This document shows, piece by piece, positions 22,577 through 33,309 of a DNA stretch of 64,000 nucleotides; within the stretch, counting starts at the first letter, position 1; each line of letters begins with the position of its first letter. The position numbers and the translations under genes are program-made. The notes under the pieces were generated by a model. It was not told the DNA's origin. It did not search any database and was given only the letters and a program-made list of their open reading frames with translations. The stretch covers positions 79,358 to 143,357 of the forward strand of contig QPGA01000001.1 in the NCBI GenBank assembly GCA_003332265.1. The letters are read 5' to 3'. The stretch is from Candidatus Accumulibacter meliphilus. GTDB lineage: Bacteria; Pseudomonadota; Gammaproteobacteria; Burkholderiales; Rhodocyclaceae.

Positions 22577-23091
22577 GTCCGTAACTCCGGCAGCTTCTCG
22601 GTACGCGCAACGAATTGCAGCGCGACACCATTATTGCAGAAGCGTTTGCCCGTCGGTTTGGGGCCGTCGTTGAAAATATGCCCCTGGTGCCCGCCGCAGC
22701 GCGCGCAGTGGTACTCGGTACGCGGATAAAAGATCTTGAAGTCGGTTTTGGTGGCCACTGCCTCTGGCAGGTGCTGCCAGAAACTCGGCCAGCCGGTACC
22801 GCTCTCGTACTTCGTCGAGCTGTCGAACAAGGGCAGGTAGCAGGCGGCGCAGATAAAGGTTCCGTCACGCTTTTCCTGGTTCAGTGGGCTGCTGCCGGCA
22901 CGTTCCGTATCCTCCTCGAAAAGAACGCGATAGGATGCTGCTGGCAGCAGGTCGGCCCATTCGGCTTTCGGCTTCGACAGTCGGCTGCCGGGCGTGGCTT
23001 CGGCGCCTGCCCAGCTCGGGCCGGAAGCAGCAACCGGCAGAAGAAAGGCGCCCAAGCCGCCCAGCCATTTCAGTGATTGACGACGATCCAT
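22573..23091 (-). CDS. msrB: Peptide methionine-(R)-S-oxide reductase MsrB, exported
   Basis: Reduces the R epimer of methionine sulfoxide. ATG 23091 is chosen because GGAG lies six bases upstream. The N-terminus MDRRQSLKWLGG resembles a Tat signal, unlike the Sec-type signal of MsrA, though a Sec route is possible. The zinc sites CAAC and CARC and the catalytic cysteine in RFCNNG are intact. 172 residues. It overlaps msrA downstream and follows the DUF1223 gene by 19 bases. Confidence 0.94.
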   Translation of the reverse strand: MDRRQSLKWLGGLGAFLLPVAASGPSWAGAEATPGSRLSKPKAEWADLLPAASYRVLFEEDTERAGSSPLNQEKRDGTFICAACYLPLFDSSTKYESGTGWPSFWQHLPEAVATKTDFKIFYPRTEYHCARCGGHQGHIFNDGPKPTGKRFCNNGVALQFVARTEKLPELRT

Positions 23092-23110
23092 TGTGCTCTC
23101 CATAGAAAGA

Positions 23111-23941
23111 TCAGCTTGCCTTGGCGGCCGCTGGCTGCAGGCAGCCAGGCATCGCCAATGCTTGTAATACTTCGCCAGCCTGCGCATCCTGCACGAAGGC
23201 CGCGACGCCGAGCTGCTCGAGCTGCCAGTCGGCCGGGATTTTCAGCGTTTGCCGCCAGAGCGCAGTGCCATCGGCCTTGTTGAGCGGCAAGGCTGTCGAC
23301 CAGAAGCGCACCACGCGATCGTGTTGCAAATTGGCGCCGCGATTCTCGCCGGCACGAATCTTGCTGCGCAACTGGTTCTCGTAGATGATCACGAAGGCTT
23401 CGGCGGCCTGCCCCGCGCCCTCGCTTTCCCTGAGCGTGAAGCGCGCTTCGAGATCGACGGCGTCATCATCCGCCGGCCGCATCTGCAGAGCGATGTCGGC
23501 TGCGGCTGGTCGCCGGTTGATGTTCTCGATGCGTTCGGCGAAATTGGTCGCTGTGTGCCATGTGCGTAGTTCTTTCATGCCCGTAAACACCTCTGGCGTA
23601 TAGACGGTGCTTGACCTCGCCAGACGCGTCAGCCAGCGTTGGCGTTCGGCAAAGGCCGGCTGGGCGAAGGGATCCTGCCAGCCAATGTAGTCCCAGTAGT
23701 CGACGTGCAGGGCCAGAGCGACCACCTGGTCGGCTGAAAAGCCCTGCGACAGTTGGCTCAGCCACTGGTCTGCGGGTGGGCAACTACTGCAGCCCTCGGA
23801 GGTATACAACTCGATCAGCGCGACGCGGTGTGCGGGACTCTGTTTCGCGCAGCTCGCGGCTTGTGCAAGGGGCGAAAGCGCCAGCCAGAGTACTACGCTC
23901 AAGGCAGCGACTGCTGGTGAGTATCGGTGGGCGGAAGGCAT
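23111..23941 (-). CDS. DUF1223 exported thioredoxin-like protein
   Basis: 276 residues with a signal peptide (about 1-29). A thioredoxin-like fold begins VALIELYTSEGCSSCPP, with the CSSC redox site at Cys51-Cys54 followed by a second proline. The wider pattern (HVDYWDYIGWQDPFA, TPEVFTG) is that of DUF1223. It precedes msrB-msrA, which suggests it may supply or sense thiol redox state for the two reductases; that is inference. Confidence 0.85.
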   Translation of the reverse strand: MPSAHRYSPAVAALSVVLWLALSPLAQAASCAKQSPAHRVALIELYTSEGCSSCPPADQWLSQLSQGFSADQVVALALHVDYWDYIGWQDPFAQPAFAERQRWLTRLARSSTVYTPEVFTGMKELRTWHTATNFAERIENINRRPAAADIALQMRPADDDAVDLEARFTLRESEGAGQAAEAFVIIYENQLRSKIRAGENRGANLQHDRVVRFWSTALPLNKADGTALWRQTLKIPADWQLEQLGVAAFVQDAQAGEVLQALAMPGCLQPAAAKAS

Positions 23942-24177
23942 CGTCTTCTCCTGGCTGGGGTTTGCGAAATGGTCGTATGTCGGGGGGCAAACCTTACGCT
24001 TTTCTGAGTCGTGTGCCGCTTGCTCTGCTTGACAGAGAAGCGCCTCTGCGCTCCTAATTCACAATTTGCAGCCCTGATGACTCGCACAACTTTCTCGAAG
24101 CGCGGGCGTGAAGCGTCGTCTGTGGACGCTGAAAACGTCGCTTTGTTCATTCGCCGGACGGGGTTTGCGCGCCGCGC

Positions 24178-24302
24178 TAACGGTCATGACAATCGAGACA
24201 GCCCAGATCATGAAAGTCATGACCGTTTTCCCCTCTTCCCCGACCCTTCTCCCGCGAGGGGAGGGAGGTTTGTGAGACGCTTGCGCGACTTTCACATTAA
24301 CG
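24178..24302 (-). repeat. Modular palindromic repeat, copy A (internally deleted)
   Basis: On the minus strand it starts TTAATGTGAAAGTCGC, forms a palindrome with GCGTCTCAC, then CTCCC with CGCGGGAGAAGGG, and ends with the inverted pair ACGGTCATGA and TCATGACCGT. It matches the copy at 46886-47089 but lacks the middle module (about 80 bases with the GCATGC and CCGGC palindromes). It fills the space between the DUF1223 and CobW-type genes, a 377-base gap with no other feature seen. Confidence 0.8.
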
Positions 24303-24318
24303 CGCAGGGACGACCGCG

Positions 24319-25380
24319 ATGCCACGAGTAGACCCGCAGCGGGCGATTCCGGTGACTCTGCTGACCGGTTTCCTCGGCGCCGGCAAGACGACGCTGCTCA
24401 ACCATTTGCTGCAGCAACCGGCGCTTGCGGATGCGGCGGTAATGATCAACGAGTTCGGCGAAGTCGCGGTCGATCATTTTCTGGTCGAAAAGGTCGACGA
24501 CAATCTCGTCGTTCTCGCCTCCGGCTGTCTTTGCTGCAGTGTTCGTGGCGAACTTGCGCGTAGCCTGCGTGATCTGTTCATGCGCCGCTGGCGCCGCGAG
24601 ATCCCTGCTTTCTCGCGAGTGCTGATTGAAACCACGGGGCTCGCCGATCCGGCGCCGGTGTTGTACACCTTGCTTGAGGACTTCTTCATCGCCGAGCGCT
24701 TTCGCATCGACGGGGTGGTCACGGCGGTTGATGTTACGCATGCTGATCGCCAGCTCGGTCGCCATTTCGAGGCCGTCCGCCAAGTGGCCATGGCCGACCG
24801 CCTGCTGCTCACCAAATGTGATCTGGCGACGCCCGAGGAGATTGCCCGCGTCGCTCGCCGGCTGACGCGCGCCAATCCGGGAGCGACGCAAATCGAGGTC
24901 CGTAAGGGAGGCATCGACGCCGCGCAGCTGATCGGCTGCGGCCTCTACGACCCGGTGACGCGGAGCGCCGACGTTCGCCGTTGGCTGGCTGAGGAGAAAG
25001 TGGCGGCCGCCAACGCCGAGCGGCCGGGACAGCACGGCCACGATGCCAATCGTCACGATGCCCTGGTGCATGCTTTCGTGCTACGTTTCGAGAAGCCTTT
25101 CGCGTGGCCGGAATTTGCCGAAGCGATTGACGTGCTGCTCGCCACCTGTGGCGATCGCATTCTGCGCGTCAAGGGCTTGATCAACGTCAACGGTGAGGCG
25201 GCGCCGCGCGTCGTGCATTGCGTACAGCATATCCGCTATCCGGAATCGGCTTTGCCGCAGTGGCCGGACGAAGACCATAGCAGTCGTCTGGTATTCATCG
25301 TTCGGGCCTTGGCCCGAGACGTCGTCGAAAAAGCTTTTGCCATGTTTTGCGGGGCCGTCGCCGGGAGTGCTGGCGACTGA
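24319..25380 (+). CDS. CobW/COG0523 family GTP-binding metallochaperone
   Basis: A G3E-family GTPase of the type that inserts or traffics zinc, cobalt or nickel. Walker A GFLGAGKTTLL (residues 17-27), the metal-binding GCLCC motif (about 70-74), the switch VLIETTGLADP and the guanine-specificity LTKCD are all visible. The C-terminal CobW_C domain runs from about 245 on. A histidine cluster (HGHDANRH) links the two domains and could hold metal. 353 residues. No metal enzyme lies next to it, so its client is not clear. Confidence 0.9.
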   Translation: MPRVDPQRAIPVTLLTGFLGAGKTTLLNHLLQQPALADAAVMINEFGEVAVDHFLVEKVDDNLVVLASGCLCCSVRGELARSLRDLFMRRWRREIPAFSRVLIETTGLADPAPVLYTLLEDFFIAERFRIDGVVTAVDVTHADRQLGRHFEAVRQVAMADRLLLTKCDLATPEEIARVARRLTRANPGATQIEVRKGGIDAAQLIGCGLYDPVTRSADVRRWLAEEKVAAANAERPGQHGHDANRHDALVHAFVLRFEKPFAWPEFAEAIDVLLATCGDRILRVKGLINVNGEAAPRVVHCVQHIRYPESALPQWPDEDHSSRLVFIVRALARDVVEKAFAMFCGAVAGSAGD

Positions 25381-25598
25381 CTTGCGCCAGTGCATTACTC
25401 GTCGCCCGCGCGCTCGTCATGCGCCACGGCAGGCGAGTCTTTCTGCCGCATGGACGGGCCCTGCTGTCGGGGCGCGGTGCAGGCCCTGGCCAGCAAATGG
25501 CGAAGATTTGAGTCCGCAGTCGGGGTTCAAATTGCAGTGTACTGGACGATGTGTTAAAAGGTGATTCGTTAGCAAAATCACCCGCACGCCCTCTCGCC

Positions 25599-26840
25599 AT
25601 GGTCTTTTCGTTTTTCAAGAAGCCGCCGCAGGAAAAGAAAATGCCTGTCCGGCCAGCCGCCGTGCCTCCGTCAGCAGACGATCGGGGCACTACTTCTGGT
25701 GTGTCGTCCAAAGAAAAGCCGAAACCGGCCGCTGTGCCGGTGGGCCTCGCCCGCTCGGACGTCCCCTTCGCTACTCCGGCGACTACCCGCGAAGGGCCAG
25801 CGCTGGATCTCAGCGAGTTTGTGTTCAGCGAGATTGCCGCCGAGTTTCAGGTCGAAGCGGAGCTTGATCCGCTCGACGCCGAAGCCGAAGAGGCGGCGAT
25901 GTTGTATTCCAATGGACAGGACGCTGCGGCCCGCTCCTTGTTGGAGACGGCGATCCGCGAGTGGCGCTCTGGCCCAGGTGAACGCTTGTGGCTGATGCTC
26001 TTCGATCTGCTACGCTTGACCGGCCAGAAAGCTGCGTTCGAAGCGCTGGGGATCGAGTATGCACAAGCCTTCGAGAAATCGCCTTCGCTCTGGCGCGACG
26101 TCGCCGTCAGCGCACAGGTGCTCGGGAAAGTGGTCGGAACGGCACTCTTCAAGGGTGAATTGTTCGCTGATAACGATGCCGGGTTTGACGCGGTTCGCCT
26201 GGCACTCAAAAAGAATGCCCATCTTCGCCTCGACTTGTCGAAGCTGCGCAATCTCGACGCTGGCGGTTGTGAACGGCTTCTGGCGCTGTTGCAGCAAGCC
26301 CGTCGGGGCAGGGCCGAGATTGATCTGCTGGGGCGCGATTCCCTCGGTGTTTTGCTCGACAGCCACATCGCCGCCGGTCGCCCGGAAGACCGGCCATGCT
26401 GGTTGCTGAAACTCGAACTTTGCCAGTTGCGCGGGCAACTTGAGGTCTTCGAGGAAATGGCGATTAACTATGCGGTAACTTTTGAAATCTCGCCACCGTC
26501 CTGGGAGTTTGATCGCGTGGCGGATAGCGAGCCTGCGCCGCTGGAGCTGGCGGCGGCCGACCAGCTGCTAACCGAGGCCTACGTTATCAAAGGCGAAATC
26601 AAGGGCGCCCGTTTCGGCGACCTGCAGGCGTACGCCGGCGCCAACGATCCCGTTTTGATAGACTGTTCGACGGTGACGCGCATGGACTTCCTCAGTGCCG
26701 GGGCCTTGCTCAATATTCTGACCTCGGTGAAACGCTCGGGTCGACAGATCATTGTCCGTCACCCCAACTACCTGCTTGCCGAATTGTTCCGCGTCGTTGG
26801 CTTGCGTGGCGTGGCGGAAATCGAATTAGCCAGGAATTAA
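25599..26840 (+). CDS. Tandem STAS-domain protein upstream of hslVU
   Basis: About 413 residues from ATG 25599; a GTG at 25551 is also possible. A disordered basic, proline-rich N-terminus (about 1-70) is followed by a helical part and two STAS-like modules: the first near LRLDLSKLRNLDAGG, the second near PVLIDCSTVTRMDFLSAGAL. STAS domains usually bind partners or nucleotides and sense phosphorylation, as in anti-sigma antagonists. No kinase or sigma partner is adjacent. It ends 50 bases before hslV, with a repeat copy between. Confidence 0.78.
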   Translation: MVFSFFKKPPQEKKMPVRPAAVPPSADDRGTTSGVSSKEKPKPAAVPVGLARSDVPFATPATTREGPALDLSEFVFSEIAAEFQVEAELDPLDAEAEEAAMLYSNGQDAAARSLLETAIREWRSGPGERLWLMLFDLLRLTGQKAAFEALGIEYAQAFEKSPSLWRDVAVSAQVLGKVVGTALFKGELFADNDAGFDAVRLALKKNAHLRLDLSKLRNLDAGGCERLLALLQQARRGRAEIDLLGRDSLGVLLDSHIAAGRPEDRPCWLLKLELCQLRGQLEVFEEMAINYAVTFEISPPSWEFDRVADSEPAPLELAAADQLLTEAYVIKGEIKGARFGDLQAYAGANDPVLIDCSTVTRMDFLSAGALLNILTSVKRSGRQIIVRHPNYLLAELFRVVGLRGVAEIELARN

Positions 26841-26841
26841 G

Positions 26842-26865
26842 GTGAAAGTCGCCTACGCGACTCAC
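26842..26865 (+). repeat. Short palindromic repeat, copy E
   Basis: GTGAAAGTCGC and GCGACTCAC form an imperfect hairpin, the first module of the longer repeats at 46886 and 56711. It begins one base after the TAA stop of the STAS gene and lies just before hslV. Confidence 0.75.
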
Positions 26866-26890
26866 CAAGTACAAACCACGGGAGTTCTGG

Positions 26891-27427
26891 ATGGATCAAT
26901 ACCACGGGACGACGATTTTGTCGGTTCGCCGCGGCAAGTGTGTGGCCATGGGCGGCGACGGGCAAGTGACGCTCGGCAATCTGGTGATCAAGGCCAGTGC
27001 GCGCAAAGTTCGCCGTATCCATCAGGGCCAGATCCTCGCCGGTTTTGCCGGGGGCACGGCGGATGCCTTTACACTTTTCGAACGCTTTGAAGCAAAACTT
27101 GACAAGCATCAGGGGAATCTCATGCGCTCGGCGGTTGAGCTGGCCAAGGACTGGCGCAGCGATCGGGCACTGCGGCGGCTCGAAGCGATGCTCGCCGTTG
27201 CCGACCGGGAGAATTCGCTGATCATCACCGGCAATGGCGATGTCGTCGAGCCAGAATACGGTATCGTGGCCATCGGGTCAGGCGGGCCTTTTGCGCATTC
27301 GGCGGCGCGGGCGCTGGTCGAGAACAGTGAACTTGATCCAACCGAAGTGGTCCGCAAGTCGCTACAGATCGCCAGCGAACTGTGCATCTACACCAATCAG
27401 AATTTCACCATCGAGGTGCTGGAATAA
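26891..27427 (+). CDS. hslV: ATP-dependent protease proteolytic subunit HslV
   Basis: The peptidase ring of the HslVU (ClpQY) protease. After removal of the first six residues the nucleophile Thr7 heads TTILSVRR, as required for the proteasome-like Ntn fold. 178 residues, usual length. A GGGAG ribosome site lies six bases before the ATG. hslU begins two bases after the stop. Confidence 0.97.
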   Translation: MDQYHGTTILSVRRGKCVAMGGDGQVTLGNLVIKASARKVRRIHQGQILAGFAGGTADAFTLFERFEAKLDKHQGNLMRSAVELAKDWRSDRALRRLEAMLAVADRENSLIITGNGDVVEPEYGIVAIGSGGPFAHSAARALVENSELDPTEVVRKSLQIASELCIYTNQNFTIEVLE

Positions 27428-27429
27428 AC

Positions 27430-28761
27430 ATGTCGTCCATGACTCCGCAGGAAATTGTTCACGAACTCGACAAGCACATCGTCGGTCAGGGCAAGGCCAA
27501 GAAGGCGGTGGCCATTGCCCTGCGCAACCGCTGGCGGCGGGCGCAGGTGGCCGAGCCGCTGCGCCAGGAGATCACGCCCAAGAACATTCTGATGATTGGC
27601 CCCACCGGCGTCGGCAAGACCGAAATCGCACGTCGCCTGGCGCGGCTGGCGAACGCGCCGTTCATCAAGGTCGAGGCCAGCAAGTTCACTGAGGTCGGTT
27701 ACGTCGGCCGCGACGTCGAGACGATCATTCGCGACTTGGTCGAGGTTGCCATCAAGAACGTTCGTGAGCAGGCGATGACGGGCGTCCGCGAGCGCGCCGA
27801 GGACGCCGCAGAAGAGCGCGTCCTCGACGCTTTGCTACCGTCCGCGCGTGCGACCTACTTCAACGACACGCAGGCGTCCGAGGAGAGCACGACGCGGCAG
27901 AAATTTCGCAAGAAGCTGCGCGAAGGGGAACTCGACGACAAGGAAATTGAAATCGAGGTTGCCGCCCCGTCGATGCAGGCCGAGATTTTTGCGCCACCAG
28001 GGATGGAGGAGCTGACCTCGCAAATCCAGGGTATGTTTCAGAACATGGGTAGTGGTCGCAAGAAGTCACGCAAACTGAAGATCTCCGAAGCGCGCCGGCT
28101 GTTGATTGAAGAGGAAGCGGCGAAGCTGGTCAACGACGAGGACGTCAAGCTGACGGCGGTCGGCAACGTCGAGCAAAACGGCATCGTCTTTCTTGATGAA
28201 ATCGACAAGATCGCTTCGCGTAGTGATACACACGGCATCGACGTCTCGCGCCAGGGAGTGCAGCGCGACTTGCTGCCACTGGTCGAAGGCACGACGGTGT
28301 CGACCAAGTACGGGATGATTCGCACCGATCATGTGCTGTTCATCGCCAGCGGCGCTTTTCACCTCGCCAAGCCTTCGGACTTGATTCCCGAGTTGCAGGG
28401 TCGCTTTCCGATTCGTGTCGAACTCGATTCGCTGTCGGTGGCCGACTTCGAGTGCATTCTGACCCAGACCGATGCCTGTCTGACCAAGCAATACGAGGCG
28501 CTGTTGACCACCGAAGGCGTGACCCTGGATTTTTCGGAAGAGGGCGTCAGGCGGCTGGCGGAGATCGCCTGGTCGGTCAATGAGCGAACCGAAAACATCG
28601 GTGCCCGCCGGCTACATACGGTCATGGAGCGTTTGCTCGAAGAGGTGTCGTTCTCGGCCAGCGAGGGCCGCTTCGATAAAGTGGCCATCGACGCCAACTA
28701 CGTTGACGCTCGTCTCGCCGAACTGGCAAAAAACGAGGATCTGTCGCGCTACGTCTTGTAA
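27430..28761 (+). CDS. hslU: HslU, ATPase subunit of the HslUV protease
   Basis: AAA+ unfoldase that feeds substrates to HslV. ATG 27430 gives 443 residues. Walker A GPTGVGKT at 57-64; the pore loop region [11 protein letters not shown]; the I domain (about 110-240); Walker [11 protein letters not shown]; and a C-terminal LSRYVL that docks into HslV. Directly downstream of hslV. Confidence 0.97.
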   Translation: MSSMTPQEIVHELDKHIVGQGKAKKAVAIALRNRWRRAQVAEPLRQEITPKNILMIGPTGVGKTEIARRLARLANAPFIKVEASKFTEVGYVGRDVETIIRDLVEVAIKNVREQAMTGVRERAEDAAEERVLDALLPSARATYFNDTQASEESTTRQKFRKKLREGELDDKEIEIEVAAPSMQAEIFAPPGMEELTSQIQGMFQNMGSGRKKSRKLKISEARRLLIEEEAAKLVNDEDVKLTAVGNVEQNGIVFLDEIDKIASRSDTHGIDVSRQGVQRDLLPLVEGTTVSTKYGMIRTDHVLFIASGAFHLAKPSDLIPELQGRFPIRVELDSLSVADFECILTQTDACLTKQYEALLTTEGVTLDFSEEGVRRLAEIAWSVNERTENIGARRLHTVMERLLEEVSFSASEGRFDKVAIDANYVDARLAELAKNEDLSRYVL

Positions 28762-28878
28762 GTGGCGGCAATCGCGGCGCGCAGACCGCAGACAGCAGAC
28801 CGGCCTCACCGGCAAATTACCCGTCCCCAGCGCGCTGGCCTGCCGATAAAATCTCCGTCGGGCGGGGCTGCCTGCGGA

Positions 28879-29307
28879 TTATTTGATGACCAGCACCGGC
28901 AGGTCGGTCAGATGAATGACGCGCGTAGTGACCGAGCCCAGCAGGATGCCGGCCACCGAGCCGAGGCCACGTGAGCCCATGACGATCAGCGTGCAGCCGT
29001 GCTCTCTGGCGTAATCGGCGATAGCGTGCACAGCCTCGCCGATCATTATGTGCTTCGAGTAGGCGAGGCCTGCCGCCTTGAGTCTGCTGCCGGCCTCGGC
29101 CAGGGCCGTCTCACCGGATTCACGGTGGTAGTCTTCGACGTTGTCCTTGCTGACAAAACGAGTGACGTCCGATGGCAGCGCTGCCTGCACGTTCACCAGG
29201 CTGATGCTCGGCGGCACGGTGCAGGAGGGCGCTTGCTGCACGACATGCTCGACGGCACGCAGACTAGGCGCGGAGCCGTCGACGGGAAGCAGCCAGTGTG
29301 CTTTCAC
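28879..29307 (-). CDS. Universal stress protein, UspA family
   Basis: 142 residues. The ATP-binding-type loop GSRGLGSVAGILLGSVT follows the G-2x-G-9x-G(S/T) pattern, so it may bind ATP. GTG 29307 overlaps the terC stop by four bases (GTGA), so it is translated together with terC. Cytoplasmic; partner unknown. Confidence 0.9.
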   Translation of the reverse strand: MKAHWLLPVDGSAPSLRAVEHVVQQAPSCTVPPSISLVNVQAALPSDVTRFVSKDNVEDYHRESGETALAEAGSRLKAAGLAYSKHIMIGEAVHAIADYAREHGCTLIVMGSRGLGSVAGILLGSVTTRVIHLTDLPVLVIK

Positions 29308-30047
29308 TTCGGTTTTCCTTCCATGAGTTCTTCGCTGTTCGGCGCGGCAAGCTCGCTGCTCGGATGCTTGTCATGTTGTCGGCTGGCGAGTAGATTTCCG
29401 AGCGCCACGACCGCGAGGGCACCGAGCGCTGACGCCAGGTACGTACTGTAGGGAACAATCTCGCGCCAGCTTGCCGGGACCATCGGGTCGGTGAGCAGCA
29501 TGCCGCCGCCGATCCAGCCCAGCAGTCCGCCGCCGGCGGTGATCACAACCGGGTAGCGATCCATGAGCAGCAAAACCAGTTTGCTGCCCCAGACAACGAT
29601 CGGGATCGATACCGCAATACCGAAAACCACGAGAACGAGGGATCCATGCGAGGCCGCGGCGACGGCGATGACGTTGTCTACGCTCATGACGGCGTCGGCG
29701 ATGATGATCGTCTTGATCGCGCCGGCCAATGTCGCGCTACTGGCGATGTCGCCATGTGCCTCCTCGTCTTCCGGGATCACCAGCTTGATGCCGATCCAGA
29801 ACAGCAGCAATCCACCGACGATCTTGAGGTAAGGAACGGCGAGGAGTTGCAGGGCGAAATAGATCAGGACAACGCGCAGCCCTATCGCTCCGACGACACC
29901 CCAGAAGATTCCCTTGTTGCGCTGTGCTTCGGGCAGCTTGCGGCATGCCAGAGCAATGACCACGGCGTTGTCGCCACCGAGCAGGATGTCTATGACGATA
30001 ATCTGGAGGACGGCGATCCAGAAGGTCGACGAGGCGAGGTCGGGCAT
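29304..30047 (-). CDS. TerC family integral membrane protein
   Basis: 247 residues with about seven TM helices. The family acidic signatures ILLGGDNAVVIAL and DAVMSVDNVIAVAA are intact; related proteins (TerC, Alx, MeeF) export manganese. ATG 30047 is the family start; the longer frame to 30308 is not hydrophobic and is rejected. The uspA gene overlaps its end. Confidence 0.88.
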   Translation of the reverse strand: MPDLASSTFWIAVLQIIVIDILLGGDNAVVIALACRKLPEAQRNKGIFWGVVGAIGLRVVLIYFALQLLAVPYLKIVGGLLLFWIGIKLVIPEDEEAHGDIASSATLAGAIKTIIIADAVMSVDNVIAVAAASHGSLVLVVFGIAVSIPIVVWGSKLVLLLMDRYPVVITAGGGLLGWIGGGMLLTDPMVPASWREIVPYSTYLASALGALAVVALGNLLASRQHDKHPSSELAAPNSEELMEGKPK

Positions 30048-30290
30048 TGGTTTGTCTATCCTTGTTGCCGCTTGCGCCTCCCGCCCGTCCGCCTGTGGCG
30101 ATGTTCGGAAAACGGTGGCGCAATGCGAGGGTGATGCGTCGGCACATCCAGAGTTCGCCGATTGTCTCACACCTGCCCGGTCGTATTGAGCCCGCGGATT
30201 AGGGAGGCGAAGGCGGGGCCCCCTTATCCGTTCGCGTCGCCGCTCTGTCCTGGCAGAGGGCGGATAGCGGATGGCAAGTGAACAACGGAA

Positions 30291-30317
30291 AACGACGCCG
30301 TGGAGCACGGCGCCGTT
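30291..30317 (-). terminator. Intrinsic terminator after aceB
   Basis: AACGACGCCGTG (30291-30302) pairs with CACGGCGCCGTT (30306-30317) with one mismatch. On the minus strand it is followed by TTTTCCGTT. It lies 29 bases beyond the aceB stop. Confidence 0.75.
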
Positions 30318-30345
30318 TCTGTTGCTGTTCTCTGCGCTTTCAGTC

Positions 30346-31944
<1,599 letters not shown>

Positions 31945-32061
31945 GTGGTGGCTCCTGTGAAAGGTTTATGATGCAGCTCACGAATTTTATTAGACGCGAC
32001 ATTGAAAGAGAAGAGCGATTAGAATCAAATGATCTTTTACCTCAGGTATGTAATCGGGCTC

Positions 32062-32967
32062 GTGGATCATCTCAAGCAAATTCGCGCCTTCGTCGAATCG
32101 GCGACTCGCGGCAGTCTCTCGGCGGCAGCCAGGGTGGAAGGCGTTACCCCCGCCGTGATCGGGCGCCGTCTCGACGCGCTCGAGGCGCGCCTCGGCGTCA
32201 AGTTGTTGCTGCGCACGACGCGCAAGCTCTCCTTGAGCTTCGAAGGACAGGCCTTCCTTGAAGACTGTCAGCGAATCCTCAATGAGTTGGCCAACGCCGA
32301 GGCGGCGGTTTCGCTCGGTGGCGTAAGGGCCAGCGGTCATCTCAAGGTTTCAGCGCCGGCGGGTTTCGGGCGGCGGCACGTGGCGCCGCAGGTGGCCGCA
32401 TTCATGGCCGAGAACCCGGAGGTCAGCGTCCGGCTTGACCTCAGCGATCGTGTCGTTGACCTGCTCAACGAGAGTGTTGACTGTGCCGTGCGCATCGGCG
32501 AAATGGCCGATTCGAGTCTCGCCAGCAGCAAGCTCGGTGAAATGCGTCGCGTGGTGGTGGCCAGTCCCGCCTACCTGGCGAGGCATGGGCAGCCTCTGGT
32601 TCCGCCCGATCTGGCGGCGCATAACTGCTTGTCGCTCGACCAGCAGCGCGGCTGGGCCTTGCGCGAAACACTGACCGGTGAAGTCGTGCAGCGTAAGGTG
32701 TCGGGGGCATTCGAGTGTAACGATGGTGCGGTCCTGCACGAGTGGGCGCTGGCTGGCAAGGGCCTGGCCTGGCGATCAGTCTGGGAAGTGGGCGACGACC
32801 TGCGGTGCGGACGGCTGCTTTCCTTGCTTGACGAGTACGCGGCGCCCCCGGTGGGCATTTATGCGGTATTTCCGCAACGCCGGCATTTGCCGCTGCGTGT
32901 GCGCTTGTTCATCGATCGCCTGAAGACGACTTTCGGCGATTCGCAGTACTGGGGGCTGGTCAATTAA
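32062..32967 (+). CDS. LysR-family transcriptional regulator divergent from aceB
   Basis: About 301 residues from the GTG at 32062 (VDHLKQIRAFVESATRGS); an ATG at 32029 adds 11 residues without support. An N-terminal winged helix (SLSAAARVEGVTPAVIGRRL) is followed by a substrate-binding domain (about 90-295). The divergent layout suggests it controls malate synthase, but the effector cannot be read. Confidence 0.85.
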   Translation: MDHLKQIRAFVESATRGSLSAAARVEGVTPAVIGRRLDALEARLGVKLLLRTTRKLSLSFEGQAFLEDCQRILNELANAEAAVSLGGVRASGHLKVSAPAGFGRRHVAPQVAAFMAENPEVSVRLDLSDRVVDLLNESVDCAVRIGEMADSSLASSKLGEMRRVVVASPAYLARHGQPLVPPDLAAHNCLSLDQQRGWALRETLTGEVVQRKVSGAFECNDGAVLHEWALAGKGLAWRSVWEVGDDLRCGRLLSLLDEYAAPPVGIYAVFPQRRHLPLRVRLFIDRLKTTFGDSQYWGLVN

Positions 32968-33111
32968 AGCGCTGCGTTACGCTTTTGGGGGGGGCTCGAG
33001 ACCATAGCCGTCTTGTTGTGGTGGCGCGCAGGCGAAACGCCATGTTGCCAGGGCGAGAGTCTGCGGGCACAGACCTGCCTGGCCGCAAGGCCGGTCTGTG
33101 CCACCGCTCGC

Positions 33112-33309
33112 TCATTGCGGCTTGGCGGCTGCTTTCTTCGCCGCTCGCAGCAAAGCCTTGCGTGCTTTTTCGGCCCTGATGTGCGCCAGCGCCTGGGCGC
33201 GGTTGCACTCCTTGCAATAGGAATGCAGGCCATCGGCACTGCGCGAGTTCTTGTGAAACTCGAGCAGCGGCTTTTCCTGCTTGCACTTGACACAGACTTT
33301 CGTGGCCAT
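33112..33309 (-). CDS. Small treble-clef-type zinc-finger protein
   Basis: 65 residues from ATG 33309: CVKCKQEKPLLEF then YCKECN gives two CxxC pairs with the spacing of small zinc fingers seen in HNH-like proteins, followed by a lysine- and alanine-rich basic tail. It may bind nucleic acid. The frame stays open to an ATG at 33582 with a plausible GAAGAGG site, which would add 91 residues of low complexity; the short form is preferred because the finger starts right after ATG 33309. Confidence 0.62.
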   Translation of the reverse strand: MATKVCVKCKQEKPLLEFHKNSRSADGLHSYCKECNRAQALAHIRAEKARKALLRAAKKAAAKPQ

